In this document: positions 20,721 to 32,780 of the stretch, one piece after another
Numbering within the stretch: the first letter of the stretch is position 1
How the letters are laid out: every line of letters starts with the position of its first letter
From: Emydura subglobosa
Taxonomy: Eukaryota; Chordata; Testudines; Chelidae
Assembly: GCA_007922225.1 (NCBI GenBank)
Contig: ML679973.1
Coordinates: forward strand, 6,176,597-6,240,596
DNA: 64,000 bases
Direction: 5' to 3'
Program-made: the position numbers and the translations under genes
Notes under the pieces: generated by a model
What the model saw: the letters and a program-made list of their open reading frames with translations, nothing else
The model's database searches: none
Told to the model about the DNA's origin: nothing

Positions 20721-23700
20721 TCAGTGATTCTTTTCTTAACCACAAGCCCATCCTTCATCCCTTTCTTGACCGGACTGTAAATGCCTTCTCAGAGCCGGTA
20801 TAGCCTTCAGTGCACCTAGCAGGGATTTGTGCTGATGTTGATTCAGCCCATGCTAAATATCCCTCTGGATTCTGTGTTGTGTGATAAATTATTGCATCCG
20901 CTCAGCAAGGCTGCCTGGAAAAATTGGTCTGAATGTTGACCATTTAAAGGTACAAAATCTACTGGCCCACTCTTATAAAGATGGTAAAGACACAGACTAA
21001 TGAATTTAAGTGACCCTTCAAAATGAATTACCATTCTGGGGGAGGGAATGATTTTTATTTAGTTATTTTTGGTAAGTCTTCTTGGGCAACAAAAAGTTTG
21101 GAAAAGAGAGGGAGGAAGGACATCTTATCTGTTTTTCTTTTGCATAGGGTTGTGATTTATTATATCACCAATTTTTTATTCTCTCTCTCTCCATCCCTCT
21201 CCCCTTGTTTTCTGAAGGGTTAGTGTGTCCTAAGGAGGATTACTTATATGTCTAAACATCACATTTGAAATCCTTAGACTCTGTGGAGCCACTGACCATG
21301 TCTGAAGCTATGAGCACTGACCATAGCAATCTGATCTCTTCCTTGGTCAGATACACCACGGTTGCCTTCTACCAGTCCCTCTCCAGTACAGAGCCCCCGA
21401 GACCTTTGAGTGACTGGGCACAAGATACAAACTGTTCTGTGCCAGGCAAAAATGCAGGCTGTGTAGCAGAGAGGCTGGGATGCTATCACCCTGGCAAGTA
21501 CTCCAGACTAGTCCACCCCTGGCCTCGTGTTCAAATCTCAACAGGGTCGACACAGGTCTTTGTCTTTCAGAGACAGATGAATTTAATTCTGTGCCATTCT
21601 GGGTGGGTGTTTGAAAGAAGGCCTGTAAACCTCAGGGTCCATCTGTTCAGCATGAATATTAAATGACGCAGAGTGTGGCGCTCCATGTGCAAAGAGGGGT
21701 TTATCCCATAATGTTGTCCAAGGCTCCCTCCTTCACTCCCCTCTGCAGTTGTCCAGTGCTTCCCATGACATTTGATTGCCTCATCAGAAGTGGCTGCACG
21801 TCACCAGTGCTGTGCATGCAGAATTTTGTGGATCGCTTTGGCGTGAAAAGTGCTAAATAAATGCAAACTTTTAAAAGGGGACAAACCAATTTTAAAAAAA
21901 AAACAAACCTTCAGCTCACATCATTTGCTCTTCGCTGCAGCTCTGAGCCTGTCAGTTTCACAGCAGAACACATTTTGTACAGTTAGATTTCAAACCCCGG
22001 AAAATAATGGCGTATAATGAACTGGCCAAAAGATCTCTTAACAGCAGCGGTAGAAGCGGCACAGCCATAATGCTGATGCCTCCCTGTTCAAAGTGGAGCT
22101 CCTTGTTACAGAGAATACATTATATGTGGCTTGATTGAAGGGGCCAATTGTAGGTATCTCTCCAGCAGCCTCTTCTATCACCCTTAATACCTTTCTGGAG
22201 GCAGCTACACAACCATCAGAGTGGGTCTTTGCAGGCACAATTTAAAAATAATCTGTGATCACTTTTCTAGCATTTCTCCCTAATCTCTTGTTGGGTCCTG
22301 GACTTTCAAGGTGCCTGTACAATCCCATTGGAGGAAACAAAAGAGCAACAGTGAAAAATGCCAGTGAAAAATAGGGAAATAATGGAGCATTGGAGCAAAA
22401 TGAGGCATTATTTCAAATGGGGCTGGAAGCAAAAATTACCACCAACTCTCTAAATGGCTTGTATACTCTCTTTCCCAGTCACCTGGGAAGATGGTCTCTG
22501 AGTTGCAGGCACTGAATATTAGCTCGCTGTTTCTATCATTATGAGGCTGGATTTCCTAGGGCAGCCTTGAGAAAACCACAAGCAAGCCCAGAAGAAAATG
22601 AAAGAGAGATGATTGTCTTTTTCTTCCTTGCTGGATTGTTCTTTGCTTAGGGCAATATCTGAACCTGCTGTTCTTTACCAACTTTTCCATCAACCTTTTT
22701 GTGTTGGCTCAGACTTACAAAGTAGGAAAACGACCCATCAAGACAGAAAGATGAAGAGCTGGTCTTGTTCACGTGTTTGAAGTAATCCCTTATAGGCAAC
22801 CTGCTATCTGGGTGATCTACCCAAAGTATCCCTAATATATTGAGTATGGTTCTCCACCTTTTCCTTTTTGGAGGCCACCTCCATACAGCAACTTGTTTTG
22901 TTGGTTTAGTGTTCCCAATTTGCAATTTTATTGGGAGTCTCATAATATTTGGTGGGTTTTTTTCTTAAGGCCCACATCGGCTACTAGAATTAGGTTTTAT
23001 TTATTGCCTGAGGTTTTATTTTCTTTAAAAAGGGACGAGAGGTTTCTTCAAAAGGTAATATGAACAGAGCAGTTTTCTCGTACTTTAATTTTAGCGAGCC
23101 TGATCCTGCGGTTCTTGTTCAGTTATAACTTCCATGGTAAGGCTAAGCCCAATGGCAGCATGTATACAAACCCAAATACAGCAGCCTGTGTTAGCCTGTG
23201 AAGAACGTGAAACAGGTTAGAAACCTAGAGTGAAACAGACCAGGAATCAAGTGGTGTGTGTCCGTAAAATATGCGAGGGAATGTCTTTAAGTGATTCTTG
23301 TCTTGACAGTGTCCCTTTAAATCCATATACTACATGAATTTGGAGAGCAGCCACTCCAAACAGACGACATGCTTCTGTTTCTCAGTAACAATGTCAATTA
23401 CTAAGGGGGAAAATATATATATACACATTCTCTCACACATGTATGTCAGTCTTTCGAGCACTAGAAATGATTCTCGGTGTGGGGTTGCTGCTGGCAACAC
23501 ATTCACAGAGATATCAAAGTGTTTAAGCAACGGGAAAAAGGATGTAGATGGGAGTCCAAGAGAAGGAACTCCAAAGAGGACCGCTGCTTACTGCATAATA
23601 AAACAACTCGCAAGCAGGCAAAAGTGTGCAAAGCGAGAGAATAAACAATTTGGTCATGTTCCACCTCTGCTTCTCCCACGTGGGGGTGGATTAGAGGAGT

Positions 23701-23844
23701 ATGTCTCAAACCTCAAGAACAGTCAACCGAGTCTAAAGGGTTGCTGGGTTTGAAATGTACTGAGCAGTATTAGGCCACTAGGTTTTTTACTTGCTTCTAT
23801 CTATTCCTATTGCTGGAGCATTGGGCTTAGTGGCCTTTTTGTAG
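20721..23844. other. Long low-repeat stretch
   Basis: Little recognisable repeat. 21930-22260 is complex and repeat-free and could be conserved. The 133-codon plus frame at 21265-21666 has no domain. 21175-21215 is CT-rich. 23416-23426 is a short AT run. 23096-23130 ('gagcctgatcctgcggttct') looks like one arm of a short TIR element. Confidence 0.45.
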
Positions 23845-24080
23845 GGGGGCACCATTGTCTAGTGGGCAAAGCAAGGGCCAGTGATTTAGGAGAGACGCTG
23901 GTTGCGTTCTGGATGCTGCCACTATCTTTTCTGTTGTTGGTCAAGTATTCTAATCTCTCTACATATAAGGAACTGAGGCAGAAAGTGGGAAATGCACTGC
24001 TTTCCTACCTCCCAGGGTTGTGTGTGGGTAAACCTATGAACACACGGAAGATGCTCAGTTACAACAGTGATGGAGGCCAT
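23845..24080 (+). mobile_element. MIR/CORE-like SINE, diverged
   Basis: Head 'ccattgtctagtgggcaaag', eroded B-box region 'ctggttgcgttctgg', 'ggaactgaggcagaaagtgg' and a tail 'gatgctcagttacaacagtg' then 'tggaggccatat' parallel the copy at 644-882 in order and spacing. Confidence 0.65.
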
Positions 24081-24859
24081 ATCAATTCCTGGATGGTGGT
24101 TCCAGCTGTGGCTGGCTACACATGTGCTCAGGAGTCACTGTAAAGGGACATTGGACAAGACCCTCCCTCATCCTGCTATGACGGGTGGTTCTACAGCACG
24201 GACAGAACAAGCGACCAATTGGGGCAGCAGAAAGTTCAGTGTTGGCGTGGGTAACTACTGGCTAGGAAAGGTTTGCCTTGAGCAACTTGGTTCTTGGACT
24301 AATACTGGGGTCCTCCTGCAGTCCTGGGTGCAGTAGAGTCCCTCAGTGATATGGTGCAGTACGCTAAACTCTCAGCTGAGAACAGTGCACCGTATTGGGA
24401 TGGAACTAGATTTGTCTCGTTGTGAGTTAATTTTCTGAGTATGTGAGGTAGGTGGGACGCTGTCCCTGGTGCTCTGATTGCTGCTGGGGTTATTCTGACC
24501 ATTTTGATATTAGTGCAGTGCTATAAATCAGTACTAGCAGTCACTTGACTTAACCTCCCCCTTCCACTGCTCCAAACACCCGCGAAAGAAAATACCAGTC
24601 TGTTGCAAGTGCACTGCCAAATTAGCTATTAGTAATATGTAATAACTATAAGGCCCAAACCCTGGAACCATTCAAGTTAATAATAAAACTCAATGCCTTC
24701 AGTGAACCAGGCTATAACCCTATTTACTATTTTGCGTAGGAGGCTGGGAAGACCTTGGCAGAAGCTAAATTGTTGAGAGAGTGCATAAAAGAAATGCAGG
24801 TATAATCATCTTTATCTTTCCCGTTATTCAATTCAGGAACTTCTTCTTGGGCGTTTGCT
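24081..24859. other. No identified feature
   Basis: Unique sequence. The 89-codon frame at 24067-24336 is not recognisable. Confidence 0.5.
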
Positions 24860-25080
24860 AGAGTTAAGTGAATGATTGGCACCGGATAGTTGATCTAACA
24901 AATTTTTGTCTCTTTCTGTTCATGAATTGTGTGTAAACAGTTTTAAGATTTTCTCAGAATTATTCGCCAGATAATCTCTAAGAATAATTCTTGGCCTGTA
25001 GCTCATTCATCACAATGATGATTCATTCTGTGAGCATTTGGAAATCAAGTTATATTGGCAAGTTTTGACTAGATTAATAG
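24860..25080 (+). repeat. Interspersed repeat R2, copy 1
   Basis: Aligns by eye with 35480-35700: 'ttcatgaattgtgtgtaaac' against 'cttgtgaattgtccatgaac', 'tctcagaattattcgccaga' against 'ttcagaattacttgccaaat', 'catttggaaatcaagttata' against 'atatttgaaatcagatctgc'. Two diverged copies in one window establish it as a dispersed repeat. I do not know its class. Confidence 0.6.
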
Positions 25081-25089
25081 GTGACACAT

Positions 25090-25205
25090 GCAGTGTAGTT
25101 GTAACTGTGTCGATCCCAGGATAGTGGAGAGACAAGGTGGGTGAGGTAATATATTTCGTAATAGATATACATCCACTTTGTCTCTCTCAGGTGACATGGT
25201 GTTTA
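25090..25205. mobile_element. Penelope-like terminal inverted unit, copy 1
   Basis: 'gagacaaggtgggtgaggta' is followed after about 40 bp by the inverted 'ccactttgtctctctca'. The unit matches the outer parts of the copies at 53342-53592 and 59091-59315. In turtle genomes I recall this unit next to a coding region with a GIY-YIG endonuclease, hence the Penelope-like label; that link is from memory. Confidence 0.55.
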
Positions 25206-25639
25206 TTTTACCTCATTGGACAAGTGTAACTCTTCCAGTCAGATTTTTGGAGTAGATGCTTTGGAGTTCAGAATTTCTTATATTTTGTAAGATTATCTTA
25301 AAAGTCACTGTTTCCATGACCAGTTCCTGCCAGTTGACTCGCTTGCTGGAATAGTCAGAGCGAACACCCAAGTGAAGTTAATAACAATTCAAACAAACAC
25401 CTGTGGAATTGTGTTGTCTTTCAGTAGCTGTGTTGCTTGCCTTGTATATTTATGGCACTGTTGTGTAAGAGCAGTGGCTACTGGTTCCTAATATACTGTA
25501 ATGAACTGGCTCAGTGTGTGTCTCTCTAAATAGAATCTATAGTGCTCAGCTGTGTGTCGTAGCCTCCATTAGTGGTGTATGCGCTGTTCTTTTGGAGCAG
25601 GAAGATCTCAGTTCTATCCTCGCTGTCACCATGAAGCTC
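25206..25639. other. No clear feature
   Basis: 25545-25640 has weak SINE-like words ('agcaggaagatctcagttct'), too eroded to call with confidence. Confidence 0.4.
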
Positions 25640-26300
25640 AACTGGCTTAATGCTCAAGAAGAGTTAGACGCGTAAGTCTCCGTTTTGGGACCATCGTGAT
25701 GCACAGAACTGCCACTGAAACCGTGTAGGTGCCTCAGCTCACTCAGTGCCCAAGTTTTTGCCTGAAAAGTTCCTAGCAACGTACATTTCTGCCTCTGAGC
25801 ATGCACGCTGATGCCTCCCTGTAGTCGTTTGGAGGCCTATATCCTGCCTGAGGTGCAGATCAATTCACAAACTAGGGTAAGGTAGGCATTCAGCTGCTGA
25901 GCTCACCTGAGGGCCCCAATCCAGTAGGGGTGTCCTCAGTGGCTGCCTGCCAGCTCAGGTCCCCATAGGCAAGCATATGCAACAACCCTGGAGAGAGGAG
26001 GAGACCTCCCTCATCACTTTCAGCCTGCTGATTTAGGGTATTCATGTGCGATGTGGGCGACCCCCAGTTCAAGTCCCCTTTCCTCCTGAGGGGGGAAGGG
26101 ATATGAACAGGGATCTGCCACCTCTCGGGGGAGAGCTCTCACGATTAGGCGATGGGATATTCAGAGGTAGGGAGTCCCTCGTTCTCTACAGTTGAAGCTG
26201 TTGCACTGTGGATAAATGTTGAGTCGTTGGCGCAGGGGAACTGAATCATGGGTCTCGCACATCCTGGGTGAGTGCTGTCAGCACCAAGCTACAGAGTCAC
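25640..26300. mobile_element. Composite repeat with facing tRNA-like arms
   Basis: 'gggcgacccccagttcaagtc' has a B-box-like GTTCAAGTCC. About 40 bp later comes 'ggatatgaacagggatctgc', and near 26240 'ggaactgaatcatgggtctc', both in the opposite sense. I recall a turtle repeat with this face-to-face arrangement and the intervening 'gttgaagctgttgcactgtg'. The left boundary is rough. Confidence 0.5.
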
Positions 26301-26424
26301 TCTCAGACTGGTGCGTGCTCTCTTCAAGAGTCACTTGGGCCAGGAGAGAGTGTGAGAGGAACACCCCTCCTCAGTTCCAGCTCCGGTTTGTATGAAGGCC
26401 ACATGGTGGTTTATATAGCCCAGC

Positions 26425-26570
26425 CTACTATTTGTGTTCCGGTAGCACCAAGAGGCTCCCAGTGAAGCTGGAAGCCTGTATGCTACACACTGTACATACA
26501 TGCACCTTGTGCCAGCTCCTGCCCTAAAGAACTCCTCGAGTCTAATCTGACAAGACAGACACAAAGAATG
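26425..26570 (-). mobile_element. Extended SINE tail, antisense
   Basis: 'ctactatttgtgttccggta', 'gtgccagctcctgccctaaa' and 'agaactcctcgagtctaatc' match, in antisense, the tail ending '...tgctactgaaatacaaataa' seen sense at 27085-27160. Diverged but in consistent order. Confidence 0.6.
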
Positions 26571-26861
26571 TTTTTAAACCCTAGGGAGCCCAACCACTGT
26601 AGATAATCCACTCCAGTATTTTAATGGCTGTAAAAGTCTCATGCATGATGTAAAGGCAAGGGGGTGAAGTATTGATAGAACTGTTATGCACATGAAGAGT
26701 AGTGGGCGAGGGTGGGGGTGATATGTCATGGGAGGATGAGTTGGCAGAGACCCTAATTGTGAAGGAGACAGATGTAGTGGTGGGCAGGTCTTGCATATGT
26801 GTATATCCTGAGCGTGGGGCTACAGTTTAGTGAAAATAATGGTCAGAAGAAGGCTGATCGT

Positions 26862-27160
26862 GCGATAAAGGCATGAGGTTGCAGGAGTTCTGGGTTCAGT
26901 TCCTGCCTCTGTCACATACTTCCTATGTGACCTTGGGCAAGGCACTTAATAACGTCTTTGTGCTGCGTACATACTCGTAAGGTGGGGATGAGAATGCTGC
27001 TTCTCTCCTACTCTTTCCCTGTCTGTTTTCCTTCGACTCTTCACTCTCTGAGACACTCTGAGAGTGATAACAATCCCTATGTGTTTGTACAGCATGGAGC
27101 ACAATGGAGCCGCAGTCCTGGTTGGGGCTGCCAGGTGCTACTGAAATACAAATAATGCCC
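26862..27160 (+). mobile_element. MIR/CORE-like SINE with long tail
   Basis: 'tgcaggagttctgggttcag' (B-box region), 'atgtgaccttgggcaaggca', then an unrelated CT-rich piece (about 27000-27075), then 'tgtttgtacagcatggagca' and 'aggtgctactgaaatacaaa'. The CT-rich insert between middle and tail is unusual for the family. Confidence 0.75.
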
Positions 27161-28413
27161 AGAGCTCAGATATAGCCAGTTCTGAAGGTGAACTCTGCGC
27201 CCTTAAGACTTTCTTATGGAATTGGGTGCAGCCGTGATGGTGGGGAATCCTCATCTCTTTGGGGAGAGTCCACTGCGCCTCAGGGCGGGGAGCCACTAAC
27301 CCACTTCACCCTTCCTGCCTTTCCTTGCCCCAAAGGGCTCAATAAAGAAATGAAGAGAAAACCACTATCTTCCTCTTAAACTCTCTCTCGCCAGTCTTCC
27401 CACTGAAATGTCATGACAGCCCTTCCCACCCACCACATGGGATGTCTCGCTGACATGTGAGTGGTGAACACCTGCTCCCCTGGTGCTGTGTCTCATGGAA
27501 AGCATTGAATTCTGCTTTAAGCAAACTCCTCTTCAAAGCACCGAAGCCAACCGTGGCCTGCAGCATCCCATCCCTGCTATCCCAGTTCTGGGCTCTCCAC
27601 ACACAGCTCTAACAATGCCCGTCACTCCTGACCTGCCGCCCCCCTCTGCTTTCCCTGTCCTGTACTCTCTGAGTATACCTAACTCTGCAGCACAAGCACA
27701 CTCATGTGTTGCCCCTCAACACAGCTCCGGCAGTCTTTTTCAACCCTGGTCCAGAACACCTTCAGCCATCCCTATGTTACAAATGCCTGTGAACAGAGTC
27801 ATGCTTAAAAGCCTGGGTAGTTTTGTGTGATGTTGAATCTCACCACAATTATTTTACTTGGGACCTAAGAAGCATTCACATTTTGGAATCCAAAGGTGAA
27901 AGATCCGTGCCCTGACCCCGCCGTGCCACAAGCCCCTTTGAATGCGTGTAAGATTTCGAAAGAGTTTGTGGCAAGTAGCCTTTAACAAGAAGACAGCAGG
28001 CGTTCTCCGCTAAGCTGTTCTGAGCTCCTGCTGTCGGTCTCTAACATTCCCAACTTTCAAATTTCAAACTTTTTTATGTTTAACACAAAACATGCCGGGG
28101 AGGGAACCCCTTCACCAGTCATTTTTCCCCATCGCAAGATGCTCTCATCTCTGGTTTCCATGGTGATCATGCAGCTCTGTGATTTCTTCAAGTTCACACC
28201 TCCCTCTTATTTGAGAGAGGAGAGGAGTGGGAGAGGCCACTGAAATTTGGTAACCTTCCAGCTAGCCAGCATCCCGAGGGACTCTTCTGCTGCCAGCAAA
28301 AGAGGGATCTACTGAGGGTATTAGGACCCTATAGAGGGGGGCTCTCCAATTAGCGCACCCCAAGTAAGAATTGTATCTGGGATGTTTTGTACAGTGTGAA
28401 GAGATGTAGCTAA
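27161..28413. other. No identified feature
   Basis: The plus frame at 27483-27830 (115 codons, Pro/Ser-rich) has no recognisable domain. The rest is unique sequence. Confidence 0.5.
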
Positions 28414-28500
28414 GGGCCTGATTCTGCTCTCACACACTGGAGTAAGTGTGGAATAACTCCACTGACGTCTGTGGAGTTACACCCAGGCAAAACAAGGCTT
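28414..28500. mobile_element. Short palindromic TIR element (family A)
   Basis: The left end GGGCCTGATTCTGCTCTCAC is well kept and preceded by TAA; the right end ('caaaacaaggctta') is eroded. Internal 'ggaataactccactgacgtc' and 'gtggagttacaccc' are the inner arms. Confidence 0.7.
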
Positions 28501-29293
28501 AGACCTTCTGTATTGGTAGATTGCAACAAATTCTACAGCCATTTTACCTGGTCTCTACAGCAAGGAAATGAGTCACGGGAGAACTAGGAATGTAGTTTCA
28601 TATGGTGGTCCGCTCATCTGAACCTGAGCACAATCCAAGCCCCAAGTGCAAATGGTCAAAAATCACTTCAAGACCTGGAGAATTAAGGGCTGGGTGTGAC
28701 ATGCAGCAGGAACTTCAGGCGGCTGTTGAACATGCACTGGGCCCAATTCTAGGCTGATGGTGCAGCCTTGGTGCTGGCGTGAGTCCAGTCTAGCATTAAT
28801 TGTGAGCAACAACATGGTGCATTTTGCACCACTACGGCATCCAGTGGGTGCGCAAAATAAAGTGGAACCGCACTGCTTGTGTGTTCTGTGGGGACCAAAT
28901 TCAGCTTGACAAGAAAGCACTTATTGCAGTCACCAACTATACCAGTGCCAAAATGGCAACAGGGATCATGCAGGTATAATAATAGAGGGAGGGGATGGGG
29001 ATGGTTATCCTATCCCATTAGCTGCTTTCCTCTCATGCCCTTTCTTCTTGTGTGTCTTTACAACAACAAAAAAATAGGGAAAAGAGGTCTATAAATCCTT
29101 CGAGGGGCAGAAAGAAGGTGGAGAAGGGCCCCATAGGAGCCTTTCCCCAAGCACCACAGAAGTCATGATGCATCACAAATCCTCGTGGAGGTTAAAGGGC
29201 CTGATTGGAGCCACTTCTGTGCCCTCTTCCTGTGACATGGGGGAATGCTGAACAACTCCAAGATCTAAGCCTCTTAATAATATTTACATTCTG
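28501..29293. other. No identified feature
   Basis: 28740-28815 begins 'gggcccaattctaggctgat', similar to MITE ends, but no partner arm is clear. Confidence 0.45.
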
Positions 29294-30370
29294 TGATGCT
29301 TTGGGGTTCAAGCCAGGCCAGTCAAGAGTTGTGTCCCCACCTGCCCTGCACCACTGGGAGCCTTAAATGCTCTGCTGCTGTAGCTCACAGCCCTGACCTG
29401 CAACAGGCAGCAGACAAGCATGCAGTCACACCCCAACTTCCACGGTCCAGTTACTTTTTTACAAGATAACCCCAAGTCCTCTGGGCCTGAATTTCCCCTC
29501 TAGTGTCTAACCTGCTCCAGGAACACTCCAAGAAGTTACAAAGTTTGCTGCTACTCTACAGAGACCGTGAATAACTGCTCATTAATTTAAGTAGGGTTTG
29601 ACAAACACTCTTATTTCAGTCAAAGTACTGAATTGGCTTATAGTAAAAGTAAAACAAGTTTATGAAACACACAAGTCCAGAGATGTAAGCGATATCAAGT
29701 ACAAGGAATAAGGATAGAAATGGTTACAAATAAAAATAAACTTCTAAGACTAAAACTTAATTTCAATAAATTTAGTCTTTGCCAAAGCAGTTTTCTCACC
29801 TATGTGTGATTCCCAGACGCTTCAGCTCCCTTGGGTGCAGGCTCCAACCTGCTGTGATTTCTGTTTCATCTGGCTGCTTTAGTCCCTCAAGTGATGCTTG
29901 CCAAAATGGCTTCCTTTCCCGGCTTATATCTTCCAAAGTTCAGTGATCTTGCTTCAGAAGACAGGAAGCCCTCCTAGGGGCTCAGGTCGCTGTGTCCACC
30001 AGGGAGCTGAAGCCATATTAATTTTTGCAGCTCCTCCCCCAATTGTGGTAGTTAAGAGACTATCTCCCTCCCTCAGTAGCTTGGTGGCTTTATTTACCTT
30101 TTATGTAAATGTACCTTCATTGTCTCTGCCTGTTGACCAGGCTGGTGAGACAAGCAAATACACATTCTTCTGTCTAAGACAGACTGTGCTTATGCATTGC
30201 TTGCCAAACTCATTTTAAGGATATAATTCTAGAACGTATTTATGACTGTGCACGCACCCTGTACATACACTACACAATGATTTCCAGCATCAGTGTGTTA
30301 CCAGTTCACATATTCCTTACGCATCACCTTTTGGTTACAGATTATGACAATAGTGAGGTGGGGCACACTG
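29294..30370. mobile_element. Probable LTR of a retrovirus-like element, non-coding
   Basis: A roughly 1.08-kb block begins TGTGATGCTTTGGGG and ends GGTGGGGCACA, giving TGTG...CACA ends. It holds an A-rich central zone with AATAAA-type signals (29727-29737, 29765-29771) and resembles LTR sequence I recall from turtles. Flanking 4-6 bp do not match clearly, so a target duplication is not shown, and no gag, pol or env reading frame is next to it. If real it is an old solo LTR. The alternative is unique AT-rich sequence. Confidence 0.45.
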
Positions 30371-30485
30371 AATAGCTTTAGTCTGACAAGAGTTGCTGAC
30401 ACAGAGCAGTGAACCACCAGTCGGCCTCCATGTCACGCAATCCCTCTTTGTCTCCACGAGCTTCCCAAAGTGGTGGTTTTGATTA

Positions 30486-30589
30486 GGGTGTGCCTGCTGT
30501 CCATGCTGCTGCAGCTAGCGGTCAAAGCTAGCTCAGTTATGCCTCCCCATGCTACACTCACACCTCCTGATATCTGTACAGATACACCC
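30486..30589. mobile_element. 104-bp TIR element with TTA duplication
   Basis: The left end GGGTGTGCCTGCTGTCC and right end CTGTACAGATACACCC are diverged inverted copies of the GGGTATGTCTAC terminus. TTA lies exactly at both borders (30483-30485 and 30590-30592), the 3-bp target typical of PIF/Harbinger. The interior 'gctagctcagttatgcctcc' matches a turtle MITE I recall. Confidence 0.65.
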
Positions 30590-30592
30590 TTA

Positions 30593-31078
30593 TTCTGAAT
30601 TGTCTGCAGGCTACATGAGATGGCTGGTAAGAGAGATGCCTATAGCAAGACTGTCCCAACATTGCATGATTTATTTAAACTCCCCCAACAACTAAGTTAC
30701 ATGTCAGCAATGCCTCCCTGCTCTCTCCTCCCCACTGTTCTCTAATTCTGGACAATGAGACAGCAGCAGGTCTACTGGCTCTTGCTTGTGTAGTCCAATT
30801 AATTCATTACAAAGGTTATTTAAAAAGCATCAGCTCCTAACTTCCTGGAGTAACCACGCTATACAGTCTCTGTGCTTGGTGGGAAAACCATGCAGGCTTT
30901 ATGAGCAACTGCTCAGTGACTGTAACTGCAGTCCCAAAAAATCACAGCACTCATTGTGCAATCACGACAATAATTGTATAGGCATTTTTCACAGCAAATT
31001 TTCCTCCAGGTGCTGTGGAACCAGTAAGTGTTGCAGAGGAAATTATGTTGTGTCCAGCAGGCCTAAAAGCTCTCAGAA
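30593..31078. other. No identified feature
   Basis: The plus frame at 30786-31106 (106 codons, Cys/Ser/Lys-rich) shows no regular cysteine spacing and no recognisable fold. Confidence 0.5.
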
Positions 31079-31170
31079 GACTTGTCTATACTGGGGAAAT
31101 GTGTGAACGATTACCTCCAGTTCAGCTAAACTATGTTATTGCTGGTGAGAGATCCAGAGTAGACAAGGCC
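31079..31170. mobile_element. 92-bp TIR element
   Basis: The left end GACTTGTCTATACTGGGG and right end 'cagagtagacaaggcc' (inverted GGCCTTGTCTACTCTG) form terminal inverted repeats. A similar short element is at 47525-47596. Target duplication not visible. Confidence 0.6.
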
Positions 31171-31999
31171 ATGACAGTCAGATTTGTGTTTACCACCATA
31201 TCACACAGACTTAGTTAGACCTACTGAAGCTAAACTGATGGTAAAATCCAATCCAGATGCTGGAGCCTGGTCTATACGATGGCTTCCATTGGTTTTAATA
31301 TCAATTCAGCTGAACAGTGTTGGAGAGGGAGGCATGAGGTATGTTTGTGAGCAATTTAATTCTCTACCCTGCCCTACCACCCACCCTAATAGAGTTTAGC
31401 TTGGATTCAGCATCTGGTTTAGCAGCAGGGTGCCAACGGTGCAGCCATTTTGTCACCTCAGGTAGACAGAGATACAAGGAGAGAAAGAGCCAAGCGACTC
31501 ATGTATGCAGAGGAAATGGGATGAGGCTAAAGGGGCAGAGAAGAACAGATGCTTTGTGTGTGTGAGAGTTGTCCTCAAACCCAGCAGAATGCAAGGGCAG
31601 ATTAAGGCAGGATTTAGGCCTAGAGGTTTGACGGAGTTGAAAGTCAGCATACCAGGAATGCCTAGTGGGGGTGGGTGTTATGGGGTGTTACTATCTCCAG
31701 TGACACTGATGTAGGAGAAGCTTGTCAGGAGTTGTGAAGGGGGCTACAGCTGGCTGAAATAGACCCGATTAAAATGTTATATGATTAATTTAGCCCTTTT
31801 TCTGTCTGTGAATGAGTTGCCAGCCCATGGAAGGTAGTTCACAGTATGTGCTCGGTCACCTTGGCCCCATGGCATCGTTCCTGCTGCCTGATGGGGTGGC
31901 TAGAAAATTGTACTTGGGAGCAGAACTATAAATCTTGTTCACATGAGACTCTGTATATTTGAACAAAGAACACTCTGTGACAGTGTCCGGGGTTAGCAA
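31171..31999. other. Mostly unique sequence
   Basis: 31254-31310 ('gagcctggtctatacgatgg') looks like a single arm of the same TIR type. Otherwise nothing is supported. Confidence 0.45.
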
Positions 32000-32780
32000 C
32001 AGCTAACTTCAAGTCTCCGCCGCTCCGCCTTGAGGCACAACCAGAAATTTCCTCAGGAGGGGGCCCGCAGGAAGGACCCCTCTCCAGGGTAGGGTGCCTG
32101 TCCCAGGACAGAGAAGACAGTCAGGCTCAGGGGGCTCCGCTTGGCGCATGACTCACAGAGGGTGGTGTCAACTGCAGTCAGGTTTGTGCAGGTCTGCAGC
32201 CAGGGGAAGAAACGAAGGGATGTGCTCAGTGCAGCCTGGAAAGTACGGGGGGAAGTGGGGTGCAGCTCTGCAGGCCACCTGCACCCTACTCCCTATGGAA
32301 AGTCCCTGCATCAGGGCTGCAGCCTCCCTCCCAACCCACTGGTGCCCCACCTGGCTCAGGGAACTTGGGGAAGCGCCGGGGCCTCCCATCCCGGGCTGCA
32401 GCTCCAGGATTCTGACGGGGACCCCCCGTTGGGCAGGGATGCAGGCGAACTAGCCCATTACCTCATGTGGGGGGGTGGGTCCTCCACCACAGAGCTCCCT
32501 GTGCCGCAATCTCAGCCAAGGGCAGGTGGGGCTGCTGTGTCTCTGCTCAGAGCCAGCCAAAAGGCGGGGGACCTTACCCCCCCAACACTGTGCCCGTGCC
32601 TCCGACACTTGCACAAGTGCTGTGAGGAAGGATGTGGAAGGGTGGCTGCTTGGGAGGCAGAGGGGGAGGATGTCTTTTGGCATGCTGTGTCATCGCCCTG
32701 AACAACAATCGCACCGCCCACGTGCACGTTCACAATAGCAAATACAAGGAGGGGCCGACAGGTCAACGTGAACTGAGTCG
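32000..32780. other. GC-rich block of unknown nature
   Basis: Markedly more GC- and CpG-rich than its flanks. CpGs are still below the level expected from base composition by my rough count, so it does not meet a CpG-island standard. The plus frame at 32141-32701 (186 codons, the longest in the window) overlaps open frames in other phases and on the minus strand, which is what GC-rich non-coding DNA gives. No known domain is visible. It could be a diverged transposon interior, an old retrogene or a small island. Confidence 0.5.

Noticed and set aside
32141..32701. 186-codon plus-strand open frame as a protein gene
   Set aside because: It overlaps open frames in other phases and on the other strand, lies in GC-rich DNA where stops are rare, and shows no domain or splice signals I trust.
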